Notes: generated by a model not told the origin, from the sequence alone. 64,000 nt of DNA from Blastobasis lacticolella (GCA_905147135.1 LR990059.1:17135001-17199000); one strand, 5' to 3'; shown: positions 1 to 12,215, counted from the first letter of the stretch. Made by a program: numbers and translations.

Positions 1-704
1 TACGTAAAGTCCACCTACCTCGAACGGCTCTCGGGACGGCTCTGCACAGAACTGCGGCTGTGTTGCGCCTGCGCAACCTATAAGCATTAAGCAGTTGCTA
101 ATCAGACGTCCTATGCGACCGTTGGCGGCCAGCCGTGGACGAGATAGTCGCGGAGATTGCGTCCTGTCGCTATTGGGTTGCGGGTAGACTGTTGTTCTTG
201 TTAATTTGGATAATGGCTGGATTTTCTGTGTCTCTTAGTAAATTCTATAACTAACGGAGGCCCGTTCTCAATTTGAAGCTATGTTTTTTTGTTATGGCGT
301 TTTTAGTACATTGCTTGAGGATGCCTTTCTCTACCTGCTGAAATACCTACCTTTATTTATTTGTCTCTCATGAGACCATGATGGTCCTAAGACCTAAGTT
401 TCCAAGTACTCTATAGTCAACTATCAGAATACACTATAAAAAACATCCTGAGCTAAGTCTGATAGTTAAATATAGAGTCCTAATTACTAAGAAAAGCCTT
501 TTTTGGATATTGGAGATAATACTTAAAACTACTGAATGGTTTTTGAAAATTCTTCTATTGATAAGAAGTTACATTATTCCCAGGCTACTTTCTGTCTTGG
601 ACAAGTAATAGGATCCAGAGTCTAGTTTAGATCCTCTAATCTAAACGATTATATAAAGAGAAAACATTTGATTTTGTTTGTTGGAGAAAAATAATACTTT
701 TTTA
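1..704. other. Unannotated 3' flank
   Basis: No gene or clear repeat was recognised. The one notable element is an exact TGCGC-CT-GCGCA palindrome at 64-75, part of the window-wide motif set described in the findings. Confidence 0.5.
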
Positions 705-965
705 TATCATACAATAGACAAATAAGCAAGCGAGCCACCTAATGGACCGCCAATCAAAAACCTACACATTGCTCTGGCAACAAAAAGTCAAATTTCCCTC
801 TTCTGCCAAAGCCGTAGTGCCTCTTATCTCCACCGCATGGAACACTGGAGACCTTACGCACCAGCAGGAATATAATACTATTTTAAATAGTATTCTATGG
901 CCTTCCACAGTCGGGCGGCTTCGATTCGCATGGGATACCCCGCTATGCCATACCTCCCTAAAATA
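705..965 (+). repeat. Repeat family D2 copy
   Basis: This stretch aligns by eye with 50393-50741. Shared segments include the start (cataCAATAGACAAAtaagc against cataCGGTATACAAAcaggc), a block about amounts of tRNA-unrelated sequence ending in cactggagacctta, and a closing block containing tcgggcggct and ggataccccgc. Other copies lie at 22530-22605 (reverse) and 34698-34830. There is no long open frame, so it is non-coding. The class is unknown; it may be a SINE or a LINE 3' end. Confidence 0.6.
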
Positions 966-1954
966 TATATACAGTCATGCCAAATTCGTTCATCAGTTTC
1001 GACTCTAATCGCAGAAGGGATTCAGAGAGAGAGGCCCACCCTCTGGCGTCTTCCTGGGGGCTCAATACTGCCGGACACCGCACTACATGGGCAGCCATAT
1101 TGAAAGATGCTAGATGCAAAATTTTTGTTTATGTATATAAAATGTAATTCAAGTTAAGTAATAAAAATAGCATAAGTACGCAATATTTGTGTGCAGCGCG
1201 TGCACTGCTTGCAAATGACCTACATTAGGTATTCCAGTGGATGCCTAATTTAAAACGTAACCAAATACCTGCCGGAACAGCTGCACAGCTTTTGTCAATT
1301 CAAACAAGTACTTGTTGATGTGAATATCTCAGAATAAGTAATGTAAAATGTTATGGGTCGAATCCAAATTAAAAGCATACTTTGGGTTTTAATCCAAAGA
1401 GACCTTTTTTATTTACCTATAATTATATCATGAGATTAATTCAACAAAGGCGTCTGTTTAAATTTCTTGATTCTGCAATAATTATAATTTTAAAATGATC
1501 GAAATAATTATGGTCTCAATGTTATTCGGTCATCAGGTCATTATAATGAAGTTAATGTACATAAATATCTTGTTTACACAAATTTTTATTTCTTGAGTAA
1601 ATTAAAATTAACTTTGCCATAAGTATTTTGCTGATAGAACTACAACGAGAAGTTCTGTTACCTTCACAGTGTATTATTCAAAGGATCTTTGTTCCATAAT
1701 TATTTATTAGAAATGCATACATCGTAGTTGATTTAATTATTGGCAATTTATTGTAATGGCTGATCGAGATAGCCGATCTTTTATGCGCACGAGTGGAAAT
1801 AAATACCCCATTATCAATATTCACATTGATAGCAAAACATATGCACGCTTAATAAAAATAAAATAAGTACCGACGCTACGTTTAGTCTGAAAGATAAGGG
1901 TGCTGTGTTTAGTAGTTATAAACTTAAACCGAACATGAATGATTAAATTTCGTA
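966..1954. other. AT-rich unique DNA
   Basis: Nothing recognised: no convincing coding frame, no repeat shared with the rest of the window. Confidence 0.5.
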
Positions 1955-2058
1955 GTTTATTGTAGTGGGACAGACTTTTAGGCGAGTGTGCATTACACAT
2001 GCTGCATGTGATACGTAGACGCTCCTACCCACCCGACCCTACCCCTGCCATATCCCTA
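1955..2058 (+). repeat. Repeat family H copy
   Basis: This copy carries cagacttttaggcgagtgtg, then an ATGCTGCAT block, then cgctcctacccacccgaccc. The same blocks occur in reverse order and strand at about 3030-3090. The downstream end is made of irregular CCCTA-type units, which link it to the TAGGG-rich tract at 2885-3030. Confidence 0.5.
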
Positions 2059-2154
2059 CACCAATCCTATATAATATTAGTTAGGTGTTTATTTTAGAGC
2101 TTAAATAAGTACCAAGTTACTTAAAGCCCTCAAGTATAGCGTCGAAGCGTTGAT

Positions 2155-2216
2155 GGATGGGTAGCAGGTCCAACTCGTAATAGTGAAAGGTACCGAGTTC
2201 GATCCCCAGTACCGCC
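2155..2216 (+). repeat. tRNA-like SINE head fragment
   Basis: A B-box-like GAGTTCGATCCCC occurs near 2195-2210, preceded by sequence resembling a tRNA D-arm region. There is no acceptor-stem pairing and the copy is isolated, so it is read as a decayed tRNA-derived SINE head and not a tRNA gene. Confidence 0.35.
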
Positions 2217-2884
2217 ATATTCTTGACTTTTTAGAGTTATGGACAATAGGGGGAAAACATCGCGATGAAATCTGCACATTCTGGGGACTGAATCTATAGC
2301 GGAGAACTTAATGTATGTTCATAAAAATTTACATTTACTTAAGAAGAATAGTGATGTTCATAATATTAATACGAGAAATAAATATAAGCTTGTTGCTGGT
2401 GCTGTCGTCTAGCCAAAGTCCACAAATCATTTATGGGTCAATGTGTACGCTTTTATTTATTTATTTATTTATTGGAGTACCAACAGCTATAACAAACATA
2501 ATAAGTAATATAGTAGAATCAATAAGCTAATTACAGGTCCTCGCTAGTAGCAAATAGTAGTTATAATAAGGTTCCAACCGATATTCAGAATTTATCATTG
2601 AATAAATTTAAAGTCGCTATAAAAACAAATTATGACAAATAAGTTATTATAGTATTTCTGAATATGTAAATGATAAAAGTGCATGGGACTAAACTGCTGT
2701 TCTATACAGATATTTACTTTTAAGATAGTATATAGGACAAATAATGTATTGGTACATAAAACATGTTTAAAAAAAAAAGAATTAACGTAGGCTCTGTGGG
2801 TTTCTTGCCGTTTCTTTCCCCCACGGAGAACCACCTTGGAAGCGGCATTAATTTTCCTTCATTTCCCACACATGGTGTCTCCTG

Positions 2885-3125
2885 TCTGCGGTAGGGTAGG
2901 GGTAGGGTAGTAGTTAGAGTAGGTGTAGGATAGGGTAGGGTAGGGGTAAGGTAGTGGTAGGGTAGGGTTAAGGCAATGGCAGGATAGGGTAGGGGTAAGG
3001 TATCGGTGGGGAAGGGATAGTATAGAGTAGGGTGGGAGCGACTACCTATCGAATGCAGCATGTGTGATGCACGCTCACTTAAAAGTCTGTCTGGCGGTGG
3101 CGTGGGGGCCGGGTCGCTCTTTTCC
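2885..3125 (-). repeat. Family H copy with TAGGG-type minisatellite
   Basis: Positions 2885-3030 consist of irregular units such as GTAGGGTAGG, GTAGGGGTAG and GGTAGTGGTA on the plus strand. The flank at 3030-3090 matches family H (see 1955-2058) on the opposite strand. The unit is variable and is not the TTAGG insect telomere repeat. A similar tract is present at 47205-47280. Confidence 0.6.
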
Positions 3126-3260
3126 CTCAAATATGGTTGAATTGGACGATGGCTGGGCCCTGCGTTATACTCGTGAACGGGTGCTGTCTTGGTGGACTGG
3201 CTTATTCTTGCTGTAGTTTTAGGTGGATTTTATAATTACACTAGATATATCTATATATTG

Positions 3261-3472
3261 ACGACCTGAGTGGTTCAATGGTCAACATGCCACGCAAGAG
3301 GTCCCGGGTTCGATTCCCGGCCGGGCAGAAATTTAAATGATGAATTATAATTTAGTAAGTAGGTAGTTAAAAAAGTATTTAAGTAGTATATCAGTTACCT
3401 AGCAACCATAGCACAAGCTTTGCTTAGTTTGGGGCTAGATGGCGCTGTGTGAATTTGTCCACGAATATTTAT
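3261..3472 (+). repeat. tRNA-derived SINE, family A
   Basis: The 5' head has an A box (TGGTTCAATGG) and a B box (GGTTCGATTCC) about 40 bp apart, which is the RNA polymerase III promoter layout of tRNA-derived SINEs. The body contains agaaatttaaatgatg, and the 3' part is gctagatggcgctgtg followed by gtccacga. Other copies lie at 14930-15093 (-), 15675-15895 (+), 35940-36144 (-) and 52171-52399 (-), with a fragment at 49821-49888 (-). Confidence 0.8.
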
Positions 3473-3526
3473 ATAATATATCGAGCGCGGTCCGGCTCTG
3501 CCTGGAATTGTCGAGCACGGTCTGAG

Positions 3527-3684
3527 GGCCTATCGGCTATCTCAGTGGACAACTGAATTTGTCATAAAAAAATCTGACACTACTCTAATTTGGTAGACGC
3601 TATTGCCAGTTTTCAACGAAGATGACGTGGTGTAGAATTATCTAGTGTCAAATACAGTTGTCAACTGAGTTAGCCAATAGCCCC
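3527..3684. mobile_element. Short inverted-repeat MITE candidate
   Basis: The left end reads GGCTATCTCAGTGGACAACT and the reverse complement of the right end reads GGCTAACTCAGTTGACAACT. The arms are about 30 bp with few mismatches, enclosing about 100 bp. No coding capacity is present. The target-site duplication was not resolved. Confidence 0.5.
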
Positions 3685-3891
3685 GCTGGTCGTGGTTGGC
3701 GTAGGGTGGGTTTGCTGCGGCTATAGGGCGGTCAGTGCTTCACTATGTGTCTCCTTCCTACTTTCCTTTTTGACGATTGAAAGAGATATTTAATGTCCTA
3801 ATCAATAAAGAAATTTTGAATTTTGATAGGGAAGCTTTCTCTTACATCATTTATTCATTAATTAATTTTAAATTTCACCTATAGGTAGGTA

Positions 3892-4132
3892 GAGCTCGTC
3901 TAGTCTAAAATGACGCGCCCCACTACTTAGTTAGTTGATTTCGATGTGTGAGTGCAACCAAACTTGCAATGCAACTGTGCAATCAAACGACGCGTGCTCC
4001 TACGTTGGTGTCTCACCGGCAACTGAATGACCAATTACAACGGCATTTGTATATGTATTGCGTCCATATTTTAAACTTGCTTGTGTGCGTTAATGCGATA
4101 GTGGGGCGCGTCATTTTAGATTAGACGAGCTC
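3892..4132. mobile_element. TA-flanked MITE, copy 1 (Tc1/mariner-like)
   Basis: The element is 241 bp with terminal inverted repeats of about 35 bp that begin GAGCTCGTCTA and end at GACGCGCCCCACTA. A TA dinucleotide flanks each end (3890-3891 and 4133-4134), as expected for Tc1/mariner-type insertion. It has no transposase. Copy 2 is at 37594-37844, with the same ends and most of the same interior (ggcaactgaatgaccaatta is shared). Confidence 0.75.
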
Positions 4133-5324
4133 TACTTAGTTTTTATTAATTTTATTAGAATGGTCTTTGAACTGATACAAATGTAAGTGTGGTCAGTACG
4201 TACGACGATATTTATAATTAAGTATAACAAATTTTCGTCCTAAATTTTATTTCGGATATATCTATCGGGGACCCATTTTTATAAATTTCTAATAATATTA
4301 AGTATCCGTGTCTACCTATATATGAAAACGGAGCCCCGTCCGCTTTCAATTTTAAATTAAACTAACATTTGCACTTCATACACCTATTTACTTACACCAT
4401 TGTGCTTGTTTTTAACTTTTCAGTTTTATAATAGCAGTCGGGGTTTTAAGCTTTGGTAAATCTTTTTTATTCAAAATTCTACATTCTCCGTCACTCTTCA
4501 AATATACCTATTCTTCGATTCATAGGATTTAAGGTATTTTCAGTCAGTAATAAACTTACCTAAGCAACGTGCACAGCTCGAGACGAGCTGTTTTATATTT
4601 CAAAAATTAGATATTCATTGCTGATCATACAGATAAACAGACGCCGCAGGAGCCAATGCCAACGTCTCAATGTAATACATTATATTATATTTTTTTCAAA
4701 CTAGACTATGCTCTTACTTACCTCACTGCTTCAATATCGGAATCACAACTGGCATCCATCGGATCAAGTAGATAAGATCCCCCCGCCATCCCCTCCATTG
4801 GATACTACGTCGTAATTCCTTAAAATGACATCTCAAGGTCATTGTCAACTAAAACGAGATTAGGATTTGACATAACCTCGTTTAGTGTGCACTGAAATCG
4901 CTTTTTTACACTATGTCAAACAAACATTTATATTTTAATAAAATTACTATGTGCAGCATCGCTAACCAGAATAAATTTCCAAAATATTTCACTTTTATAT
5001 TCCGCTTACTATAAAATAACACTTCACCTTACACAATTACCGAACAATACTAAATAAATAACAAAATACCAGTTAAACACAAAATAATAGTTAATCAAAC
5101 ACAATACGATATTATCCATGGAGAGTATCGTGAGTCCACTGCGTGCGCCGGCCGGCGCCGCGCCGTGCGCAAACGCTCCCGTGTGCAAAAACTGCACCAA
5201 CGCCTTTAGCGCAGTTATTTTGCTGAGGACTGCAATTTGGAAAGTTTTCTTAAAATATTGTGTGGTGCCCAGCAGAGCACAATATTGAACCAACCCTCTC
5301 GACTCTCACTATATTATCTTGATG

Positions 5325-5786
5325 TTGGATCATGGTTACACATTCAGTAGTCTGAACGTGCAGGTTTCATCACGATGTTTTGATGGTTAGTTATCAACTA
5401 ATGTCATCATCATATCCCTCCCCCAGAGATCTCCACAAAGGCCGGTCCTGTGCTTTCCGCACCCAGCTGGTACCTGCGATCCTTACCAGGTCGTAGGTCC
5501 ACCTTGTAGGAGGCCTACCCACGGTGCGTCTTCCGGTACATGGTCGCCACTCGAGAACTTTACTGCCCCATCGGCCATCTATTCTTTGAGCTATGTGCCC
5601 TGCCCACTGCCACTTCAGTCTGGCAATCCTTAGAGCTATCTCGGTGACCTTGGTACAACTGGGATCAACTAATGTACGTAAATCAGAAAAGAGTTATTGG
5701 TAAATGGCGGCACTGGGTTCGAACCCGGTCGAGGTACCGAGGATACGAATCGGGCCCCTTAGCCACCGATGCTCCTCTCTGACGGG
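5325..5786 (-). repeat. tRNA-derived SINE, family B, interrupted by a LINE
   Basis: Family B is read on the minus strand: a tRNA-like head with a GGTTCGAANCC B box (here at about 5730), then a body that includes catgatccaatctggtcagg in consensus. This copy is split at 5405-5663 by an RTE LINE fragment. The SINE sequence atcaactaatgt appears on both sides (5393-5404 and 5664-5675) as the insertion duplication. Confidence 0.75.
5405..5663 (-). mobile_element. 5'-truncated RTE-clade LINE, C-terminal coding fragment
   Basis: The minus strand is open for more than 80 codons with no stop. It encodes the C-terminal region typical of RTE-type LINE proteins: WQWAGHIAQR, DGRWGSKVLEWRP, TGRRTVGRPPTRW, and LWRSLGEGYDDD at the end, where the GAT-rich tail begins. 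The 12-bp target-site duplication atcaactaatgt flanks it exactly. The clean frame and perfect duplication suggest a fairly recent insertion into the surrounding SINE B. It is 5' truncated, so it has no reverse transcriptase domain and is inactive. Confidence 0.85.
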
Positions 5787-5984
5787 GTAGAAAAGAAAAT
5801 TGGCAGCAGCCTTTCCCTTTTGCTACCCAACCCGCCACATAAAATATGACTCTGATATGTGGATGAGACTTAAGCCTAGTAGTGGACTGATATTCGTTGT
5901 AGATGGGATGTGCTTACTTCGTTTCGCACATAAAGAAAGTATTCGAATGTATAAGATATTTCGCCAGAAATACCTCTTGTTTAC

Positions 5985-6112
5985 TGGACAAGCCAGGCAT
6001 TTGACCGCCCAATCACCTGGTGGTATGTGACGATGTGGCCGAAGATGGTGCGTGTTCCTAGATAGGCGTCTAGGAACAGCCTATTCACTCTAGCCTTCAA
6101 AGAGTCCAGATT
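5985..6112 (-). repeat. LINE 3'-end fragment, family E
   Basis: On the minus strand this reads gtgaataggctgttcctaga, then ccatcttcggccacatcgtc, then gggcggtcaaatgcctggct. The same order of blocks is found at 20461-20605 and 41315-41455 on the plus strand, and at 11853-11981. It resembles the 3' end of a non-LTR retrotransposon; the exact clade is not determined. Confidence 0.55.
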
Positions 6113-8660
6113 ATAATGATCACTTGATCAAGGAACACAGGGAGCAGGCAACGTGTTTCATTCATTAGCCGTACGCATTGCAGAGGTTGAACTAGCTTAA
6201 AAGCTAGGTTGAAAGCGGCTAGTGCGAAAGATCCATGACATAAGCATGAAGCGTGCGGCTTCAGCACCATGCAAATCATGCATCAGCTGTTGTAGCACCA
6301 TGGATCCATTGAATTAATTTCTAGATATCGCATACCTTGACCAGCAGAGTGCTACGAGAGGCAATGACTTGCCGCAAGAACGCCGAAAACCGGCAAAGTG
6401 GAGGAAAACGAGCCGAAAAGGGGACTCTGGCTGAAGCCGAGATTGCCCGTTAGCCTTAGTAACGTTTATGCTCATCACACTTATGATGATTATGTTTTAT
6501 TTATAATTTACGTATGATGAGGTCTTGTGGTGTAGGTAATTAGCCGGAGTTGTATTTGTTACTTCAAATACTTAACTTAATTACTCTAGTCTAATGTTCT
6601 TGGCGTGTTTACTGCAATTTCTGGCGTTTACGCCTTTTTTGCCTCATGCCATTTCTATTTTATTTGCAGACATTCTCCGCTTTTTGTGACGTCTATTTTG
6701 TGATTTTGTGACGATAATCGGATTAATTTCCTTCCAATATTTTACTTCTTAATTAAAGTAGCTGGTTCCGATTAACCTTGTCCCCAGATGTACTAGATGT
6801 CGTTGTATTGCCGAAATGAGTCGTGGGGGCAAGAAAAAGGTCCTATTATTGGTAAAGTCAATACACCTACATTGCACAAGAGTCCAAGGTTCTTCTGTGA
6901 CGCTCAGGTACCCGAGGACAAGCTAATGCTGTCCTCGCTATCAGCTTATCTCGTGTCACATTGAGCTGACCTTGCAAATTGACTGGAACTCACCAAATCC
7001 AATCTAAATAGAGGTAATATCGAATATTAATTGTGCACTCTAAAATTTTCATTATAGAGTGCACAATTTTAATCCGTTGTGGAACTGGTTCCACGGATTC
7101 CACGGATCTTCAATTCTAATTCAAAAGACTGCTGTTTCGAATAGGTTGCAGGAAATTCAACGTTGCGGATTTTGACCTGACCGTTGAGTGCTTTTCCCAT
7201 AGATACCTAGTAGTACGTAGCCTTTCCCAGTGTCACTTTTACCATAATTTGTTTGTATTGTGTAAAAGTCAACTACAAACGCAGTTTATAAAGAAATTCT
7301 GTAATCAAAGGCAGTAACTTCACGTTTCTCACCGCTTTTTCCATAAATTCCACCCGTGCGAAGTTGGGGCGGGTCGCTACTAACGTATAAAATCGAATAT
7401 GCATTCAGATGCAATCATGACGCAAGAATGCAGAAAATTTGAGGATGGATGTTACTTACTTGTGGTTTCTGCGGAAACACAGCATCATTGATTTTTGTGG
7501 GTTTGTGTCACAAAAGTATAGAAGACCGTATGTAATTATGGTCAATACGTATGTAGGTAACGGATCGAAAAGTTATTCTTGAACTGTTTTTATCTATTAA
7601 TTAATCTTGATAATTGATAGTGAGCGTTAGTGATAGGATCTAAGTTCAATAACATGTGTCGTCATCACATTTCAATCCATTCATTATTCACAGCGAAGTT
7701 CTAAGTCCACAATAGTGAGTGTCGTACGAAATCCATTCGGTCTAAATGTATTATTATTTGTAGGTACAGTTACTGATTTCAAAAGTACATTTGGGTGTTT
7801 TCAATACACGACAGTACTGTCCTACTCCTAGTATCCAGTGAAATCAGCAACCAGCAACACTTATCAGCAACACACGTATCGGTTACTGCAAAACTGTTGC
7901 GTTCCTTTGCTGGTGATGATGATGTAGGTTATAATCCCTTGCAGATTGGAAAAAAGCTGCTGTTTTACGAATTTATATAGCTATAATAAAAATTGGTACA
8001 TGCTAACACTAGCACACGCACTACCTATCTGTTTTGACCAAATTATTTTTGTTGTTTTCATACCAAGGCCATCTGGAATAGATCTCGTTAGTGATAATGA
8101 TAAAATCGCCTTTGTAATATTCTTCAATATGTTTGATATCTTTGGTATGTACTTTGGTGTGCAATATAAGGTTATGGTGGTGTTATATTAAACATAAAAT
8201 ATTTTCTCATTTAATAAATGCTTGTTGATATTCTGTAGGTGCAACCTTTTGTCTGCGATTTCATCAGCGTTGACTTTGATTAGATGTAGCTTAGCTACCC
8301 TATGCTAAATTCTGATCTATCTACTACAATTCACCTATAGCAGTTTAGCCGTGACAGTCTGCACTACGTAGGTATATAAATTTTGTATATTTTGTGATAA
8401 AAATTTCTACTAATAATGCAATTTCTACAATCAAAATTAGCTTGTCCAAGCAGCCGGCACGGCATAGCAACGGGTGCGCGCGCGCAGCGGCGGCGCCCGT
8501 ATCACGTCAATAATTGATATTAAAGCTGTGATAAAGACAATGGGCCGTGTGCAAAGATGATGTTAAGACGACGCTAGAGCCCTATTGACATGGAGAGCCT
8601 AATTTGGAGAGACGGTATGCTGTATTAGACCGGTACAGGCTAAAATTGCGATAGATCTAG
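6113..8660. other. Intergenic DNA without recognised genes
   Basis: No coding sequence was recognised in this AT-rich stretch. It contains a perfect 14-bp stem hairpin at 7029-7068 (own entry) and a GC islet near 8460-8500 that includes an exact TGCGC-GC-GCGCA at 8475-8486. Confidence 0.5.
7029..7068. repeat. Perfect 14-bp inverted repeat
   Basis: AATTGTGCACTCTA at 7029-7042 is matched by its exact reverse complement at 7055-7068, around a 12-base spacer. No poly-T tract or gene end is nearby, so it is not a terminator. It could be the remnant of a foldback element. Confidence 0.7.
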
Positions 8661-8663
8661 AGA

Positions 8664-8793
8664 TAGAGTCGACTCTACCTCTTTGGCTCTCCGAGTTCGA
8701 TTATGATGGAAAGCGTTGTGAAGAGACAGTAGCAAGCCATAATTATATTACCTATTAGTTGTTTTCAGATTTAGTGGTAGAGTCGACTCTACC
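8664..8793. repeat. Pair of GTCGAC-centred palindromes
   Basis: TAGAGTCGACTCTA at 8664-8677 and the longer GGTAGAGTCGACTCTACC at 8776-8793 are perfect palindromes about 112 bp apart. Function unknown. Confidence 0.65.
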
Positions 8794-11600
8794 TTGTTTC
8801 ATAAGGAAAATGTTTTTCTAAATTCTCTCTGTTTGGATACCGTGAGACAGTATGTTAAAAAACCGAGATTTGAAAATTATGAAATAAAAAGAAATGGTTC
8901 AGACTTAGTAAAATTGAAGCTTACTAAGGAGTTAGTACTTATTAAATATTTTATTTAGCTTACTATCTCTATCAGGTAAATTCGAATATTTTCGTGGACA
9001 ATCAGTACATACTCGAATAGTGGCCGTCCAATCTGCCCGCGACCACTTTGAGGAGAGTATCGGTGCAGTAATTCGTAAACGCGGTCACCATTTTGTACTG
9101 AACGCCAAGAAACATGTATCTGGGCGGTCCAACCCAGCTAGTATCAGGATCCGCTTCAAAGTAAATTAAATTATTATTTTTCCACGTGACACCTTTCTAC
9201 ATTTTTATTGAGATAAAAGCAGTCCGCCCCCTTTAATCATAGGTACTAAGACAGTCATCCCTACATACATATACATCTTACGTATTGAGTTCGATGACCA
9301 ACCAGCGCCTAACGGCTTCTCCTTAACAATAGTTCACGCGGCACCAAACAATACCCACATTATTTCAGTGCCGTGTGCAAAAAAAGGCTTTCAGCGCTTC
9401 TTTATCGACAATTTGTGTACTGATTAAGAGATATTACAGTCGACGCCGAGATACCGCAAGGGCATGGAGCCGGTGCGCGGGCAGATTACACCGATTGCGC
9501 CCGCGGCTCAGTAACGTAGTGTTTCTATCCTCCTTGCGGCTAAGCTGAAACGATAATTATTCAGGCTAGGAACTCGAATCGAATAGACGTCTCACGGATC
9601 CATAAAGATTAATTTTATCTAACACAATTACTCATAAAATTTCCCCTACAGTAAAATCCTTTGTCATCGTGTTTTCTTGCCTTTTAGATTAGTTAATTAA
9701 TTTGTAATTATTACAAAACAGTATATTCGAATTTTATAATTTTTATAGTGGCATAGTTTACGAATAGTAACGCCATCTAGCATCGAGTAGCTGTAGCTAC
9801 ACCGTTGAACAAGACTCGTCGAAATAACCATAAAAAGCTGCAGTTAGTACACACTAGATGGCAGCACATATAACTCACTTAAATATTTTCTTGTTAATTT
9901 TTTTGTTACATTTTCTATTCCATGATGACTGAACTGAAGTGTACGGAGATGAATGTAGTTACTTCATAATTATGACGACAATCCCGGTTGTGCTCTCCAG
10001 GGCCCGGAGTCCGCGTTCTTACTTCTTTTTATTGGTGGTTAGTTTGTTGGCACGCATGTCATCGCTTCTTGGGCCAGCCACCCTTGACTGTCTGGTAGCA
10101 TGGCCAGACATTTGTTTCCTACGTAATTTTCCGGCTATATTATGAAGTTACCATAAAGTTACTATATTGGAAGTAATAAGAAGAAGTACTAGGTAAATTA
10201 AATACCTCTTTCAATGACGTTAATAAAAAGACCTATTTATAATATCCGTAGTTTCAAATACTCTCCCTAGTTTTTTCTTCTACCGTGTATACCAACTTCA
10301 ATAAAATTGTTTTAAGAAATTAGGCGGTGGTAGTTTTTACCAATAAACATACAACATACAAACTTTCGCATATATAATATAAGTAGGAAGAATATAGGAT
10401 TTAAATAAGTATCATCATTTCAGACGTAGCCCCGCAGGATGCCCATTGTTGGATATGTGACTCCCTCCACGTCTTCCACACCGACAGACTTTATGCTTCT
10501 TGCACCATCCTTATCTATTTCTACTGGCAAGCATCTTAATAACGCTTATAGTATGTATTATCATCTTTGCTGACGCCAAGCAAGAATTATTGTTATGAAT
10601 TAAATCACTTTTTGTACACTAGTTCCACTTTATTTACATTTTTTTTTAAATTACAATTTGCAGTAAAAATTGCATAATAATGGAGTTGCATCACGAAGTG
10701 ACAACACAAAGTTTTAAATAAAAAAATAAGATTTATTGTATTAGGTTGGTCTAGTGGCAGCATGCTTGCGAGGGAACTGGATGGGTGACCAGTCAGTCAG
10801 CACCGTAATGAGCTCGCCAATCGTAAGGTGTGCCTCCTTGGCGAAACGAGGTTCCAAGGTCTTCGTCGCAGGTCAAGGTCACTGGGGACCATTAGCAGAT
10901 TGGCGTCCCGTGAAGCTATATTATGTTTATAAAAAAAACTATGCCAAGTGCCAGATGGTCGACCTGGCGAGTAAGAATCTGGTCGTAGACGGTTCGGATT
11001 GCACGGACCGATGTCCTCCAGATGACCGTGAAATTTGACATAACTCGATATGTTTTCTGATATTCTGTCGGCTTCGCTCAAAGGGAATGCCCAAACAGGG
11101 CCCAGGCGCCAGGGTCACCCTAATCATTCATAGTTCGATAAAAATATTGGAAAGATAACTAACTTTATGGCAATTTTTTATTTTGCTCTGTAGTTTCGAT
11201 TATAAAATCTGACTTAAGTTTGCGGCTTTCTTAATGAATATTCGACTCCTACCAGTTACTTCTTAATTACAGTTGCGGGTTCTAAGACAGCATTAGCTTA
11301 TTCTCGGGCGTGGCCGAGTGTCAAACAAAACTCAGTTGCTATAAGGGTCGCCGCTGTAGACCCTGGCTAACCAATTGCAGCACTGGGAGAGAGTGATAGG
11401 GTTCTCAACTATCTTCGCCATCGTGTGACAATGTTCATGTTTCATACTTATTTTGCTGTCCAATGGTATTTACAATCTACACGAGGTCTTAGTATTACGG
11501 CGTTGACGGTACTTTATCTTTCGTAAAGGTACATTTTCTACATTATTTCTATCTGTCTCTTTCGTATAGAAGCCATCGATAATAATAAAAAAAATATAAT
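8794..11600. other. Intergenic DNA without recognised genes
   Basis: No gene was recognised. Near 9770-9860 there are two opposed ccatctag/ctagatgg sequences that may be ends of an old MITE. The block at 10745-11110 has no stop for stretches in several frames but no recognisable domain, and resembles repeat DNA. Confidence 0.45.
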
Positions 11601-11852
11601 CTTGGCGTTGTCCCGGTTGTGCTCTTGCGGTCCGCCTTGACCATGATCCAGGATTTGGCAGATCAGGTAATTTCAGTAGAGCAACTGCCTTCTGCCCTCC
11701 GTGATCCTGCTACCTGGGGAATCAGATTGGATCATGGTTGTGCATTCAGTCGCTTGAATGTGTAGTTACTGTGTACTGTGTTACTGTGTACTAGTTTCAT
11801 TACGATATTTTCCCTCATCATCGTCGTAAGAGCATCGGTTAGTATTCAACTA

Positions 11853-11981
11853 ATGTTTTCCCTGAGCGCTACAACTTGGGTCTCTTTGAGACGCGAGATG
11901 CGCCATCGTAGACTGCATCTGCACGTAACATCAGGTAAGATGGCAGTCAAATACCTGACTATATTCTATATTAAAAAAAAA
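11853..11981 (+). mobile_element. Family E LINE 3' end inside SINE B
   Basis: It contains gtaacatcaggtaagatggc and agtcaaatacctg, matching the family E tail, and ends in a run of eight A. It replaces the normal SINE junction between aactaatg and actcag. Orientation is plus. Confidence 0.55.
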
Positions 11982-12042
11982 CTCAGGATAGAGTCATTGG
12001 TATATGTCCGCAGTGGGATTCGAACCCGGTACCTCTGGCTTA

Positions 12043-12215
12043 TTGGTCGTAGCCCAATGCGTTGGTCCGATCAGATCCGCACCACATTACATACTTCATT
12101 CCACGAGGCTCTGCACTGTGCTGGGGACAGGGGAAGATGGCGTGCCTTTGTCCTAGGATTATGGGGGAGAGAGGTCACGACCCTCAGATATGAGGAACAC
12201 GAACGGAGGAGGAGG
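12043..12215 (+). mobile_element. LINE C-terminal fragment inside SINE B, with TSD
   Basis: The insert is flanked by acctctggctta at 12031-12042 and again at 12216-12227. The plus frame reads RTTLHTSFHEALHCAGDRG, then RWRAFVLGLWGREVTTLRYE, and an arginine-rich GGAGGAGG tail, which resembles the C-terminus and tail of a non-LTR retrotransposon. It is strongly 5' truncated. Confidence 0.65.

Noticed and set aside
2885..3030. Interstitial telomere repeat
   Set aside because: The unit is irregular TAGGG/TAGGGG and not the TTAGG repeat of most insects, and it is linked to a dispersed repeat.
3261..3330. tRNA gene
   Set aside because: A and B boxes are present but the cloverleaf is incomplete and the unit continues into a repeated body; it is a SINE head. 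The same applies to the family B heads.
10754..11127. Overlapping open frames on both strands
   Set aside because: No domain, no splice or start support, and the composition resembles decayed repeat DNA.
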